A stretch of DNA of 64,000 nt from Aliidongia dinghuensis (GTDB taxonomy: Bacteria; Pseudomonadota; Alphaproteobacteria; ATCC43930; CGMCC-115725), in assembly GCF_014643535.1 (NCBI RefSeq), contig NZ_BMJQ01000009.1, forward strand, positions 62,001 through 126,000, given 5' to 3'. The translations under genes were made by a program, and so were the position numbers. Below the pieces are notes generated by a model. The model saw nothing but the letters and a program-made list of their open reading frames with translations, was not told the DNA's origin and did not search any database. Positions 35,750 to 44,311 of the stretch are shown piece by piece. Position 1 is the stretch's first letter. Every line of letters starts with the position of its first letter.

Positions 35750-36053
35750 ATGCAAGATCCGCGACCGACGGTTCGTCGGATCATGGATGACGGCTGGACG
35801 ATCGCTACTGCGGCAGCTGCGACGCGAGCGCAAGTCGCTCTCGGAAGGCCGGGCGATGAACTGCTGCTGTCCGAGCGCTCGCAGAGGTGGGAGCCCGGTT
35901 GAGCCAACGCAGGACGGGCGCGGCTATGGCGTCGTCTACCTTCTCTCGAATTGACAAAAGCGACTCCCGTGAGCCGAGCATGGATATCGCCTCTCGCCCG
36001 GACGACGCGGCCAGGCAGGGCAGCGACTGCCCCATTGGCAGCAATACTATTTT
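35750..36053 (+). pseudogene. Decayed IS481-family transposase N-terminal remnant
   Basis: The 551-bp space 35676-36226 has no intact gene. In shifted frames it keeps pieces of an IS481-type transposase head: NAR near 35749, VRRIMDDGWTIATAAAA, then GDELLLSERSQRWEP (compare GLLDRSSRPHR), and after another frame change QRRTGAAMASSTFSRI (compare TGAxIAxxxxxSTVSRV). The central helix is partly deleted and stop codons interrupt the frame. No terminal inverted repeats were found by eye. The remainder, 36053-36226, is AT-rich with a T-run and shows nothing else. The family identification rests on motif memory. Confidence 0.5.
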
Positions 36054-36226
36054 TTTTATTTGACTTAGCCGCACAAACTAGCTCGAGCCTTATTCCGCAG
36101 GCCCCACGTCCCAGCCATCTGATGATGGTCTCAGGATCTTCGGGGATGGGAAGCATGCAGAGTGCGTACTTTTATCTGGAGAAGGGCATACCTTCTCGAT
36201 TGACAGCATTCGAGCGGTAACATGGC

Positions 36227-37099
36227 ATGTGCGAAACAATTACTTCCATCCAAAGAAGCTACTCAATCGCATTCACCCCGCGTTGCGGAAGCAATGCCAT
36301 ATGTGATTTGTTGGCACAAAACGGCATGGGGGCGCCAGGAGAGCTGTTCCAACCATCACCCGAGAATCGCGAGCATTTACTGAGATGTGACAAGCAGGAC
36401 TTTCTGGAGCGATTTCTGCAGCTGATCAGACGCCACCAAGCGAGTGGAATCTTCGGCGTGAAAATGAGCCACGATCATCGTGCAGCGGTTGACGAGCGCT
36501 TGCGCGCAGTCATTCCAGGGTATCGTTTGATTGATGATGTGCTACCAAATCACCGATGGGTTTGGTTGACGCGTCGCGACAAAATCCTTCAAGCGATTTC
36601 ATTATGCCGTGCGGAGGTTTCCAATTCTTGGGTGCATTCGCAACAAGATCGAACAAAAAACAGCCTTTTCCAATATAATTATTTGGATATACTATCAAAA
36701 TATATGATCATCTCGGCGGCAAATCTCGCTTGGGACGTATATTTTAGTAAATATAAAATTGCACATCACAAAATTGTTTATGAAGACTTTTTTGAAAATC
36801 CGGATGCCGCATTGAGCCGATTGATCAGTTTCCTGGGCGGCCGGCCCGAGGATTTTGGGGAGGGTCGAATCCTATCCGCCACGCCACTTCAAGTGCAACG
36901 CGACGCCGAGAGCTTCGAAATGCGGGAGCGTTTCATCGCCGATTTGGAGCATGTCGGCGAAAGCGCATTTGAGACGCGACAGGGTGAGTCTCTTAGACGT
37001 TGGAATCGCTTTTTCTTCGAGCGAGGATGGAGGCTTAGGCAAATGAACTGGACTGAAGCGCTGGATACCGTCGCGAGCCCTCGTCTCAGATCCGAATGA
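36227..37099 (+). CDS. Stf0-like sulfotransferase
   Basis: The 290-residue protein resembles the Stf0 (trehalose 2-sulfotransferase) family. The PAPS 5'-phosphosulfate loop is YSIAFTPRCGSNAICDLLA, followed by GAPGELFQP and GIFGVKMSHDH. The 3'-phosphate region is VWLTRRDKILQAISLCRA. It should transfer sulfate from PAPS to a sugar hydroxyl. It is the most AT-rich gene of the window, with runs such as those at 36680-36760, and sits behind the IS481 remnant, so it probably arrived by transfer. No sulfate-activation genes are adjacent. Confidence 0.85.
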   Translation: MCETITSIQRSYSIAFTPRCGSNAICDLLAQNGMGAPGELFQPSPENREHLLRCDKQDFLERFLQLIRRHQASGIFGVKMSHDHRAAVDERLRAVIPGYRLIDDVLPNHRWVWLTRRDKILQAISLCRAEVSNSWVHSQQDRTKNSLFQYNYLDILSKYMIISAANLAWDVYFSKYKIAHHKIVYEDFFENPDAALSRLISFLGGRPEDFGEGRILSATPLQVQRDAESFEMRERFIADLEHVGESAFETRQGESLRRWNRFFFERGWRLRQMNWTEALDTVASPRLRSE

Positions 37100-37190
37100 T
37101 TTCAATGGCTTGCCGCCCCTTGAGAGCAACAATCTAGCCAACTTCCGCCACCTCAAGCCGAGCCACCACGCGGTTGCTCTTGCGCCTTGA

Positions 37191-38171
37191 TTAGTGATCG
37201 CCCCCGGTCGCCGACAGGAGCCGGGAGCTCGCGCGGTCGGCCGTTTCGCGCACCTCGTCGCTGAGCCGTGCGCCGATACGCACGCGGTTGGCGGCGGCGG
37301 CGGCCTTGAGGGTCGGGGCGCCGTCCGACTGCTCCGCGAGCTGGTACCATTCATAGGCCTGGACCGGGTCCGGGGCGATGCCGACGCCATGTTCATAGGC
37401 ATAGGCGAGGTCGTATTCCGCGAGCGGATAGCCCTGGGCCGCGGCCGCCTGGAGCGAGGCCAGCGCCCGGGCGCCACCCTTGGCCAACCCTTTCGCCCGC
37501 CATTCGGCGACGGCGGTCGCGAACTGCCGTTCGCCCATCGCGGGCCGCGCCGACGGCGTGGAAGCCTTCGGCGCCCCCGCGACCGCGGCCAAGCGCACCT
37601 TGGCGGCGCCGACACCGCCCGCCGCCGCTCGGCGATACCATTTTGCCGCCTCCGCGGGATCGGCGGCGACGCCGTCACCCGTTTCGGTCATGACGCCCAC
37701 GAGATAGGCGGCGCGCGCGAAGCCTCGCTCCGCCGCGACGCGGTACCAGTGATAGGCCGCGGCCGCGTTGCGACCACCGCGGCGGCCGGAGTCATAGAGC
37801 GTGCCGAGATTGAACGCAGCCGCGGCACTGCCGGCTTCGGCAGCCTTGCGGTACCATTGCTCGGCGGCGGCGAAGTCCTGGGGCACACCCCGGCCCGTGT
37901 CGTAGAGCATGCCCAGCTGCAGCGCCGCGTCCGCATCACCGCGCGCCGCGAGCGCCTGCCAGCGGGCGATCGCAGCCCCATAGCCGCCGGTCGGCGCGGG
38001 ACTCATCGGCGGCATGACGTCAGGCTGGAAGCCGTTCGGTGGGACGGGGTCCGGCTCGGCTGCCGCTGGCGGAACGGGACCTGGCGCAGGGTCAGCCGGT
38101 GCCGTGTCCTCTGCGGAAGCAGCCGCGGTAAACAGGGCAGCCAGGACGAAGATTGCGACGGATCGCCACAT
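37191..38171 (-). CDS. Exported SEL1-like repeat protein
   Basis: The 326-residue protein has a signal peptide (VAIFVLAALFTAAASA) and a Pro-rich linker. At least five Sel1/TPR-like units follow, for example GMLYDTGRGVPQDFAAAEQWYRKAAEAG and AYAYEHGVGIAPDPVQAYEWYQLAEQ (parts). Sel1 repeat proteins are periplasmic or secreted adaptors that bind other proteins; the partner is unknown. Composition is again typical of the chromosome, marking the right border of the low-GC segment. A 160-bp gap separates it from the divergent lipoprotein gene. Confidence 0.85.
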   Translation of the reverse strand: MWRSVAIFVLAALFTAAASAEDTAPADPAPGPVPPAAAEPDPVPPNGFQPDVMPPMSPAPTGGYGAAIARWQALAARGDADAALQLGMLYDTGRGVPQDFAAAEQWYRKAAEAGSAAAAFNLGTLYDSGRRGGRNAAAAYHWYRVAAERGFARAAYLVGVMTETGDGVAADPAEAAKWYRRAAAGGVGAAKVRLAAVAGAPKASTPSARPAMGERQFATAVAEWRAKGLAKGGARALASLQAAAAQGYPLAEYDLAYAYEHGVGIAPDPVQAYEWYQLAEQSDGAPTLKAAAAANRVRIGARLSDEVRETADRASSRLLSATGGDH

Positions 38172-38331
38172 TTCAGATGCTCAAAGCTTCAGGTCGCGCC
38201 ATGCGTCGGCAAACGCCGGGATACGCAATTCAGCGCCAGAAATGTGCATGGAGCTGAGTATGCCTCTGTTGCGTTAGCGGTGGGCGACAATCTTTCAGCC
38301 CAGACAAAGGGCCCCAACGGATGGCACCTTG

Positions 38332-38748
38332 ATGACGCGCCGACATCGTACCTTGGCTCTGAGCACCTTGCTTCTGACGGGTCTTCTGGCCGGCTGCAAG
38401 TACCTGCCCGTGCCCGTGCCGCCGGTCTCGCCGCCGAGGTCTGCGGCACCGAAGACGCCGCCGAGCCGGCTCGATTGCAGCTTCACCGACGACACTGGCA
38501 GCCACGCCCATAGCTATCGCATGACCGCCGGTGCGATCGTGGAGCTCGGTCCGCCCCACACCCGCTTCAAGATCACCTCGGACGACGGCGAGACCGTGAC
38601 CGCGCGGCACGAGGCGCGCGGCGGTGCCTCGGCCTTGCTGACGATCGATCTGCGCCAGCACGAGGCCGTGCTGACCCAGGTTTCGTCCGTCACCGGCGAG
38701 CAGAAGACGCAGCCCGGGACCTGCGCCGAGGTCGGCGGCGCCAATTAA
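38332..38748 (+). CDS. Hypothetical lipoprotein
   Basis: The 138-residue protein starts at ATG 38332 and has a lipoprotein signal (LALSTLLLTGLLAGC, lipidated Cys about residue 22). A Pro-rich linker and a small beta-rich domain (about 45-130) follow. Two cysteines in the mature part (LDCSF and PGTCAEV) could form a disulfide. No family is recognised. It is convergent with the next gene, and the 44-bp gap between them is filled by a degenerate 15-bp tandem repeat. Confidence 0.7.
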   Translation: MTRRHRTLALSTLLLTGLLAGCKYLPVPVPPVSPPRSAAPKTPPSRLDCSFTDDTGSHAHSYRMTAGAIVELGPPHTRFKITSDDGETVTARHEARGGASALLTIDLRQHEAVLTQVSSVTGEQKTQPGTCAEVGGAN

Positions 38749-38763
38749 CGCCAGGTCTATGGT

Positions 38764-38800
38764 TAGGTCGCCTATGCTTAGGCTGCCTAAGCTTAGGTCG
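38764..38800. repeat. Degenerate 15-bp tandem repeat in convergent gap
   Basis: The units taggtcgcctatgct (38764-38778) and taggctgcctaagct (38779-38793) are followed by a partial taggtcg; a weaker copy precedes them. The minus-strand gene's stop (38793-38795) falls on a unit junction. Confidence 0.7.
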
Positions 38801-39233
38801 GGGGCGGCTCGGAATCGGCGGACATGACGGACGCCCAGCTGATATTGCGCGACTTGAGCAGCGCCACTACAGCCTTGGCGGCATTCAGGATCTCGCCGTC
38901 ATGTTCCGAACCCAGCATGTTGAGCAGCTTCAGGATGCGCTCGCGGTCGGCGCGGTTGAGCCGTTCCACCGGCTCGCGCGCGGCGGCGCGCCTGCCGTCG
39001 AGCGTCGGGGGCGGCAATTCGCCGCCGCCGATCCAGGCGAGCACCGGCCCCTCGAAGACGCGATGCTGGCGGGCGCCGATGACTCCTTCGGGCGCCTGAA
39101 CCCGATAGGAGCGGCGCCCCCACCGGTCCTCATAGAGATGAAAGCTTATGGGGATGCGCCCCCACCCGTCGTGAAATTCTGCGGTCGAAACCCGGACAAG
39201 GCGCTTGCCCAATATCATCGCCACCAAACCCAT
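38793..39233 (-). CDS. Hypothetical protein with C-terminal helical motif
   Basis: The 146-residue protein starts at ATG 39233 (alternative 39218). The first half is beta-rich (FHLYEDRWGRRSYRVQAPEG). The C-terminal helix pair, with RERILKLLNMLGSEHDGEI and ALLKSRNISWASVM, resembles a short motif that recurs at the ends of many unrelated alphaproteobacterial hypothetical proteins. Function is unknown. It is convergent with the lipoprotein gene and appears to stand alone. Confidence 0.65.
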   Translation of the reverse strand: MGLVAMILGKRLVRVSTAEFHDGWGRIPISFHLYEDRWGRRSYRVQAPEGVIGARQHRVFEGPVLAWIGGGELPPPTLDGRRAAAREPVERLNRADRERILKLLNMLGSEHDGEILNAAKAVVALLKSRNISWASVMSADSEPPPT

Positions 39234-39346
39234 TGCACCAGTCTTCTCACCCGCCCAGAGTCGCCCCCTTCGGAGTGAGAACGCAGTAACAACGGTTCTG
39301 CTCCCGCGCGCTCGTGGCAAAAAACGGCGGCGGTCGGAAGGGCGCG

Positions 39347-39802
39347 TCAGCGCTGGCCGGCGAGATGCTCGGCGAGCTTGTCGAGGTTCTGCTCGTTGCC
39401 CAGCGTGGCGAGGCGCTTGATGCTCTCGTAGGTCTCCTTGGTCTCGAACAGCTGGCGGAACGTGAGCTTGGTCTGCTCGCCCACCTCGTCGAACTTGGCG
39501 GTCAGGCGGAAGCGCGGGGCCGACAGATGGTCGAGCACGATCCGCTCCGGCTCGGCGATCTCGACGAACAGGCATTCGTTCGGATAGTCGGTCCCGTTGG
39601 GGCCATGCATGACGAAGCGCCAGGCGCCGCCGGGGCGGAACTCGAACACATGGAACGTGTTGGTGAAGCCCTTCGGCCCCCACCAGCGCTTCAGCTGCTC
39701 GGGATCGCTCCAGGACCGCCAGACGAGCGCGCGCGGCGCGTCGAACACGCGCGTCGTGACGATTTCCCGGGCGTAGAGTTCGGCGAGCTCATTCATGTCC
39801 AT
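39347..39802 (-). CDS. SRPBCC (AHSA1-like) domain protein
   Basis: The 151-residue protein (possible later start MNELAEL) has the AHSA1-type signature: VTTRVFDAPRALVWRSWSDPEQLKRWWGPKGF (parts) and GAWRFVMHGPNG, ending in KLTFRQLF and NLDKLAEHL. The gene overlaps the upstream ArsR-type regulator by 14 bp. ArsR-SRPBCC pairs are common in proteobacteria and actinobacteria, and the regulator usually controls the pair. The ligand is unknown. Confidence 0.88.
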   Translation of the reverse strand: MDMNELAELYAREIVTTRVFDAPRALVWRSWSDPEQLKRWWGPKGFTNTFHVFEFRPGGAWRFVMHGPNGTDYPNECLFVEIAEPERIVLDHLSAPRFRLTAKFDEVGEQTKLTFRQLFETKETYESIKRLATLGNEQNLDKLAEHLAGQR

Positions 39803-40145
39803 CGTCGGTGCCTCCCAGTGGCGTGTTCCTGATCTGCTCCAGATGTTCGCCCAGGCGGTCGAACGTCTCCGTCCAGAAGCGGCGATAGTGCTCGACCCAG
39901 AGCGCGATCTCCTCGAGCGGCTGGGTCTCGAGCCGGCAGGGCCGCCGCTGCGCCACCCGGCTGCGCGAGATGAGCCCGGCCTGTTCCAGCACCTTCAAGT
40001 GCCGCGAGATCGCCGGCTGGCTCATGCGGAACGGCCGCGCCAGCTCCGTGACCGAAGCCTCCCCGCGGGCAAGCCGGGCGAGGATCGCTCGACGGGTCGG
40101 ATCGGCGAGGGCCGAAAAGGTGACGCTGAGCGGGTCGATTTGCAC
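39789..40145 (-). CDS. ArsR-family transcriptional regulator
   Basis: The 118-residue protein starts at GTG 40145. It is a winged-helix regulator of the ArsR type: SALADPTRRAILARLARGEASVTELARPF, then the recognition region MSQPAISRHLKVLEQAGLI. The CVC metal-binding motif is absent, so it is not a classical metal sensor. It is translationally coupled to the SRPBCC gene downstream. An AT-rich stretch with direct repeats just upstream is its likely operator. Confidence 0.9.
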   Translation of the reverse strand: MQIDPLSVTFSALADPTRRAILARLARGEASVTELARPFRMSQPAISRHLKVLEQAGLISRSRVAQRRPCRLETQPLEEIALWVEHYRRFWTETFDRLGEHLEQIRNTPLGGTDDGHE

Positions 40146-40159
40146 TACATAACCTATAT

Positions 40160-40183
40160 GCTATATAACAACATCGCTATATA
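40160..40183. promoter_or_regulatory. AT-rich direct repeats, possible ArsR operator/promoter
   Basis: Two copies of gctatata lie at 40160-40167 and 40176-40183, sixteen bases apart, in an AT-rich island just upstream of the ArsR start at 40145. The surrounding DNA is strongly GC-rich, so this island stands out as the promoter/operator of the ArsR-SRPBCC unit. Confidence 0.45.
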
Positions 40184-40311
40184 AGTGACAGACCTCGGCA
40201 AGTCAATGCCGTTTGGAGCGACCAGTCGACGCGCACCCTTGACGGGCGCGCGCCCTCGGGCTTACTGCGCGCCACCCGCCCGTTTGCCCCGCCCCATCGC
40301 CAGGCCCTTTG

Positions 40312-42189
40312 ATGCATTTCCTGCCGCACCACCTCGCCGATCTCGCCGCTCTCGCCCAAATGGCGCTCGCCTTTCTGGCCCTGTGCCTGGTCGGGCGCTT
40401 CGTCGGCGGCCGGCAGGCGCAGTTCGAGATCGACGCCCTCGCGGGCTGGGGCCTGCTTGCCGCTTTACTGACGCTCTGGGGCGTCGCGACCACGCTCTCG
40501 CTCCGGATCCCGGCCGCGGCATTTCTGGCCGCCGCCCTCGTCGCCGTCATCTGGCCCGGGCGCCGGCCGGATCGCGCGGCTTGGGGCGAGCTCGGCCGGC
40601 TCGTGGTGCTGGTGCTGCCGATCCTCGCGATCATGGCGACGATCCTGCCGTCGCAGTCCGACATCTTCATGAACCTGATGCCGAACGCGGCCTATCTCGT
40701 CGACCACGGCACCTTCCCGACCGCTGGCGCACCCGACGCGCATTCCTTTCTGCCGGTCGCCCCATACAACACGCAATTGGTCCCGTTCCTGGGCTCGCTC
40801 GTGATCGGCGGCTTCCAGGCCGGCGGCCTGGCACTCTTCACCATCTGCCTCTATCTGATGGCGGCGCTGCTGTTCGCCCGCATGCTGGTGACGCCGATCG
40901 ACGGGGCGGACGCCCGCCCCGAAACCCGCCCCGGCTGGGCCGCGACCGGCTTCGGCATCCTGCTGGTCACGCTGCTCAATCCCGGCTTCGTGCCGCGCGT
41001 CGCCTTCGCCGGCTATGGCGAGGCGCCGGTCGCGATCACGCTCCTGTTCGCCGGCTGGCTCGCCTGTCGCGCCATGGTCGCGATGACGGCGGGCGAAACC
41101 GGCCGCACCAGCCTCGTGCAGCTGGCGCTCGTGCTCGTCGCCCTGGTGAACGTCAAGCAGCAAGCGATCGGCATGCTGATCGCCTTCGCGCTGGCTGCCA
41201 TCCTGGTCGCGGGCTACGAGCGGCAGATCGGCTGGCGCCGGGCCGCCCTCGCCTTCGGCGCCGCCGCCCTGCCGGCCATGGCACTCTATCTCGTCTGGCG
41301 CGTGTTCGTGCTGACGCGCTTCCCCGACGGCGAATTGAAGCCGCTGCCGTTCGACGAATGGAACTGGGGCAACCTGGCGCCGATCTTCGTCAGCATGGGC
41401 AAGGTGGTGGTCGAGAAGATCACCTTCTTCGCCTGCGTCGCCGTGCTGTTCGTGTTCCTGGAGCGGCGCCTGCGACACCGCCAGCTGGACGCGACGGGCA
41501 AGGCGCTGGGTTTGGCCGCCGCGACCTTCCTGCTCTACAACGGCTTCCTGGTCGTAACCTACATCGGGCACTTCCCGGGCGTGATGAGCGTCGAGGCCCA
41601 TTCCTTCTTCCGCTACAACACGCACCTGGCTTTGCTGATCGAGTTCGCGCTGGTCGTGACCATCCGCAACCGACTGACGCCCTGGCTCGCCTCCTGTCCG
41701 AGCCTCGCCCGCCAGGCTGGCGTGGCGGCGATCGTGCTGGCGCTCTTAGTGCCCGTCGGCTTCGCGAAGCGTCTGCGCTTCGATTTCGACCAGCCGCAAC
41801 CGGTCGTGCGCCAATTGGCGCTGCAGCTGGCGCCGGAGCTCAAGGACGACGACCGGGTAGCCTTGCTCTTGCCTGGCGACACCAACAGCGTCGACTGGAT
41901 GCTGATGAGCCTGCTGCATTTCTCGGCGCCGCGCCGGCCGGGCCTCGACGTCAAGCCGTGGGACCACGCCGACCAGGCGGCGTTTGATGAGGCCGCGGCC
42001 GAGGGCTACGGCCTGGCCTTCCTGTCCTGCACCAAGGGCAACAGCCTGGGCCTGCCCGACCACGCCTCGGCGCTGCTGCGCCACGGCGCCGACGGCTGGG
42101 AGCCGGTCAAGGTATGGCCGTATCCGCCGGTCGATCCGAAGCAGCGCTGGCAGCCGGCGCTAGCACCGGGTCCGCTCTGCCGGTCGTAG
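40312..42189 (+). CDS. Large multi-pass membrane protein, probable glycan-related
   Basis: The 625-residue protein starts at ATG 40312. It has about eleven predicted transmembrane helices, and a large loop after the second block (SQSDIFMNLMPNAAYLVDHGTFPTAGAPDAHSFLP, parts) contains Asp and His residues placed as in GT-C glycosyltransferases. The C-terminal about 140 residues are soluble. I cannot name the family; a polyprenyl-phosphate-sugar-dependent transferase of surface glycan synthesis is possible. Its stop lies inside a tandem repeat, and its last 83 bases overlap the convergent GT9 gene. Confidence 0.7.
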   Translation: MHFLPHHLADLAALAQMALAFLALCLVGRFVGGRQAQFEIDALAGWGLLAALLTLWGVATTLSLRIPAAAFLAAALVAVIWPGRRPDRAAWGELGRLVVLVLPILAIMATILPSQSDIFMNLMPNAAYLVDHGTFPTAGAPDAHSFLPVAPYNTQLVPFLGSLVIGGFQAGGLALFTICLYLMAALLFARMLVTPIDGADARPETRPGWAATGFGILLVTLLNPGFVPRVAFAGYGEAPVAITLLFAGWLACRAMVAMTAGETGRTSLVQLALVLVALVNVKQQAIGMLIAFALAAILVAGYERQIGWRRAALAFGAAALPAMALYLVWRVFVLTRFPDGELKPLPFDEWNWGNLAPIFVSMGKVVVEKITFFACVAVLFVFLERRLRHRQLDATGKALGLAAATFLLYNGFLVVTYIGHFPGVMSVEAHSFFRYNTHLALLIEFALVVTIRNRLTPWLASCPSLARQAGVAAIVLALLVPVGFAKRLRFDFDQPQPVVRQLALQLAPELKDDDRVALLLPGDTNSVDWMLMSLLHFSAPRRPGLDVKPWDHADQAAFDEAAAEGYGLAFLSCTKGNSLGLPDHASALLRHGADGWEPVKVWPYPPVDPKQRWQPALAPGPLCRS

Positions 42190-43249
42190 AGGGGCCGGTC
42201 GTAGAGGGGCCGGTCGTCGAGGAGCCGGTCGTCGAGGAGCCGGTCGTCGGCGTCTCGGCCGCAACGCGCCGCCAGAGTTCGACCGCCGCGCCCTCGACCG
42301 TGTCTACGGCGAGCCCGTCCATCAGCGTGTCGGTCGTCTCGGGATACATGCCGGGTGTCGCCCACAGTTCCTCGAAGCTCTCGGGCGTGCGTGCGACCGC
42401 GGTCAGCGGCCCCCAGGGCGCGTAGATGCCGCTCGGGCTTGGCCCGAACAAGCCCAGGGTCGGCACGCCCATGGCCGCCGCCATGTGCATCAAGCCGGAA
42501 TCATTGCCGATGAACAGGTCCGTGCGCCCGAGCAGCGCCGCCACGGTCAGGAGGTCGCCGGCGCCGATCAGGTCGAGCCGTCGGTCGGCCGGGATCGCGG
42601 CCAATAACGGCTCGGCCTGAGGCCGCTCGTGGCCAGCGGCGAGCACAGCGACACGAGCGCCTGCAAGCGGACCGGCCTCGGCCGTCAGCCGCTCCGCAAG
42701 CTCGGCGAAGCGCTCGGCGCGCCACTGCTTGCCGCGCCAGTTGGCGGCGGGGCCGATGGCAAGCACGGGACCGCCGGCCGGGATCAGCTTCTCGGCCGTC
42801 ACTTGGTGCCCGACCGTCGGCCACAGGGTCGGCGCCGGCGGGGGGTCGAGCGCGAACAGGCGCGACAGCTGCAGGATCTTGTGCTCGCCGTCGTCGCCCT
42901 TGCCCATGATGCGGCGATGGCGCGCGCGCAGCAGCCAGGCGAGCGCCGATCCCTTGAGATCGACCACCAGGTCCCAGTGGATGGGGGCGACCTGGCGCCA
43001 GAGATCGAGCCAGTGGCGCGCGTGGCGGCGCTTCGACAGCGCGATCAACCGCTCGAGCCCGGGCACGCCCTGGAACAGCGGCGCCGCGATCGGGCCGGCC
43101 GTGACCGTGATCCGGGCGCCCGGATAGCGGTGGATCAGGTGCGCCAGCAGGCCGGTCGACAGCACGGCATCGCCAATCCGCGTCGCGGTCACGAACAGGA
43201 TCTGGGGGCGGGTGCCGAGCACCGGCAAGGGACGGCAGAGACGCAACAT
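42107..43249 (-). CDS. GT9 family glycosyltransferase (ADP-heptose transferase-like)
   Basis: The 380-residue protein starts at ATG 43249. GT9 features are ILFVTATRIGDAVLSTGLLAHL, DLVVDLKGSALAWLLRARH, LAIGPAANWRGKQWRAERF and FIGNDSGLMHMAAAMGVPTLGLFGP. It probably adds a heptose or a related sugar to lipopolysaccharide core. The last about 50 residues (STTGSSTTGPSTTGPS and beyond) come from a 15-bp tandem repeat and the tail past it, so the protein seems to have been lengthened at its C-terminus and now overlaps the convergent gene. Confidence 0.9.
   Translation of the reverse strand: MLRLCRPLPVLGTRPQILFVTATRIGDAVLSTGLLAHLIHRYPGARITVTAGPIAAPLFQGVPGLERLIALSKRRHARHWLDLWRQVAPIHWDLVVDLKGSALAWLLRARHRRIMGKGDDGEHKILQLSRLFALDPPPAPTLWPTVGHQVTAEKLIPAGGPVLAIGPAANWRGKQWRAERFAELAERLTAEAGPLAGARVAVLAAGHERPQAEPLLAAIPADRRLDLIGAGDLLTVAALLGRTDLFIGNDSGLMHMAAAMGVPTLGLFGPSPSGIYAPWGPLTAVARTPESFEELWATPGMYPETTDTLMDGLAVDTVEGAAVELWRRVAAETPTTGSSTTGSSTTGPSTTGPSTTGRADPVLAPAASAASDRPADTAIP
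42181..42255. repeat. 15-bp tandem repeat (2+2 copies plus partial) spanning a stop codon
   Basis: The units are cggtcgtagaggggc twice (42181-42210), cggtcgtcgaggagc twice (42211-42240), then a partial cggtcgtcgg. The first unit contains the TAG that ends the plus-strand membrane gene. On the minus strand the repeat is read through in frame as TTGxS/TTGP repeats. Confidence 0.9.
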
Positions 43250-43346
43250 CGCTTGGCGCTTATACGGCGGCGCCCGCCGCTTGCCAAGCGGCCCGGGCCG
43301 CGCCACCTATGAGGCCTCCGCGCACCGCCTTCAGGACCCGCCCATC

Positions 43347-44234
43347 GTGACCGAGCTGTTCTTCGCCCCTGCCCAACCGGCCCGCGGCCTCATCCTTCTG
43401 ACCGGCGAGGACCGGGCGAGCTTCCTCCAGGGCCTGATCTCGAACGACGTGCGTCAAGTCGGCCCGACCCGGGCGATCTGGGCGGCGCTCTTGACGGCGC
43501 AGGGCAAGTATCTCCACGACTTCTTCGTCGCGAGTTTGGGCGAGGGCTGGCTGATCGAGGGCGAAGGCGAGCGCGTCGCCGATTTGAAGCGCCGGCTCGG
43601 CATCTACAAGCTGCGCGCCAAGGTGGTGATCGAGGACGTGAGCGACCGGTTCGAAGTGCTGCAGGCCTGGGGCGCGGACGCGGGCCACGCCTTCGGCCTC
43701 GCCGAGCCCGGCCAGGCTGTCGAGCAGGACGGTGCCACCGCCTTCCTCGACCCGCGCCTGACCACACTCGGCCTCCGCCTGATCGCGCCCAAGGGCACCG
43801 GCGCCGGGCGGCTCGCGACACTGGGCCTTGCCCCCGGCGACATCGCGGCCTGGGACCGGCTCCGGTTGTCGCTGGGCATCCCGGACGGCAGCCGCGACAT
43901 GGTGCTGGAGAAGGCCATCCTGCTCGAGAACGGCTTCGACGAGTTGCACGGCGTCGCCTGGGACAAGGGCTGCTACGTCGGCCAGGAACTGACCGCGCGC
44001 ACCAAGTATCGCGGCCTCGTCAAGAAGCGGCTGATGCCGGTCGCGGTCGAAGGCCCCCTGCCCGAGCCGGGCACGCTCATCCTCAAGGACGGCCAGGAGG
44101 CGGGCGAGATCCGCTCCGGCCGTGACGGGCTGGCGGTCGCCCTCGTGCGGCTCGAAGCGCTCGAGGCCGGCGGCCCGCTCACCGCCGGCGACGCGACCGT
44201 GCGGCCGCAGCGGCCGGACTGGGCCAAGTTCTAG
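43347..44234 (+). CDS. ygfZ: YgfZ/GcvT-type folate-binding Fe-S assembly protein
   Basis: The 295-residue protein starts at GTG 43347. The fold is that of aminomethyltransferases but it carries the YgfZ signature DKGCYVGQELTARTKYRG with its Cys, and the N-terminal GEDRASFLQGLISNDVR. YgfZ helps mature or repair iron-sulfur enzymes in a folate-dependent way in the cytoplasm. Length fits the alphaproteobacterial family. It is divergent from the GT9 gene with about 98 bp between starts. Confidence 0.92.
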   Translation: MTELFFAPAQPARGLILLTGEDRASFLQGLISNDVRQVGPTRAIWAALLTAQGKYLHDFFVASLGEGWLIEGEGERVADLKRRLGIYKLRAKVVIEDVSDRFEVLQAWGADAGHAFGLAEPGQAVEQDGATAFLDPRLTTLGLRLIAPKGTGAGRLATLGLAPGDIAAWDRLRLSLGIPDGSRDMVLEKAILLENGFDELHGVAWDKGCYVGQELTARTKYRGLVKKRLMPVAVEGPLPEPGTLILKDGQEAGEIRSGRDGLAVALVRLEALEAGGPLTAGDATVRPQRPDWAKF

Positions 44235-44311
44235 CCCCCAGGCCTCTTGCATCCATAGCCAATCGCTCCCCATTGTCGGGGCGTCATCCGCCAAAACCGA
44301 GGATCCGGAAC

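Larger units (their letters stand above)
29589..37190. other. Lower-GC, likely acquired glycan island
   Basis: From just after 29588 the sequence has visibly more A and T, more ATT/AAT/TTT codons and weaker GC bias at third positions than the flanking genes; the effect is strongest at 36220-37000. Normal composition returns with the SEL1 gene at 37191. The segment carries two methyltransferases, two large glycosyltransferases, a sulfotransferase and an IS481-type remnant. I infer horizontal acquisition. The exact ends are judged by eye. Confidence 0.6.

Noticed and set aside
40185-41987. Plus-strand frame overlapping the multi-pass membrane gene
   Set aside because: Arg/Pro/Gly-rich out-of-frame translation; the frame from 40312 gives the coherent membrane protein.
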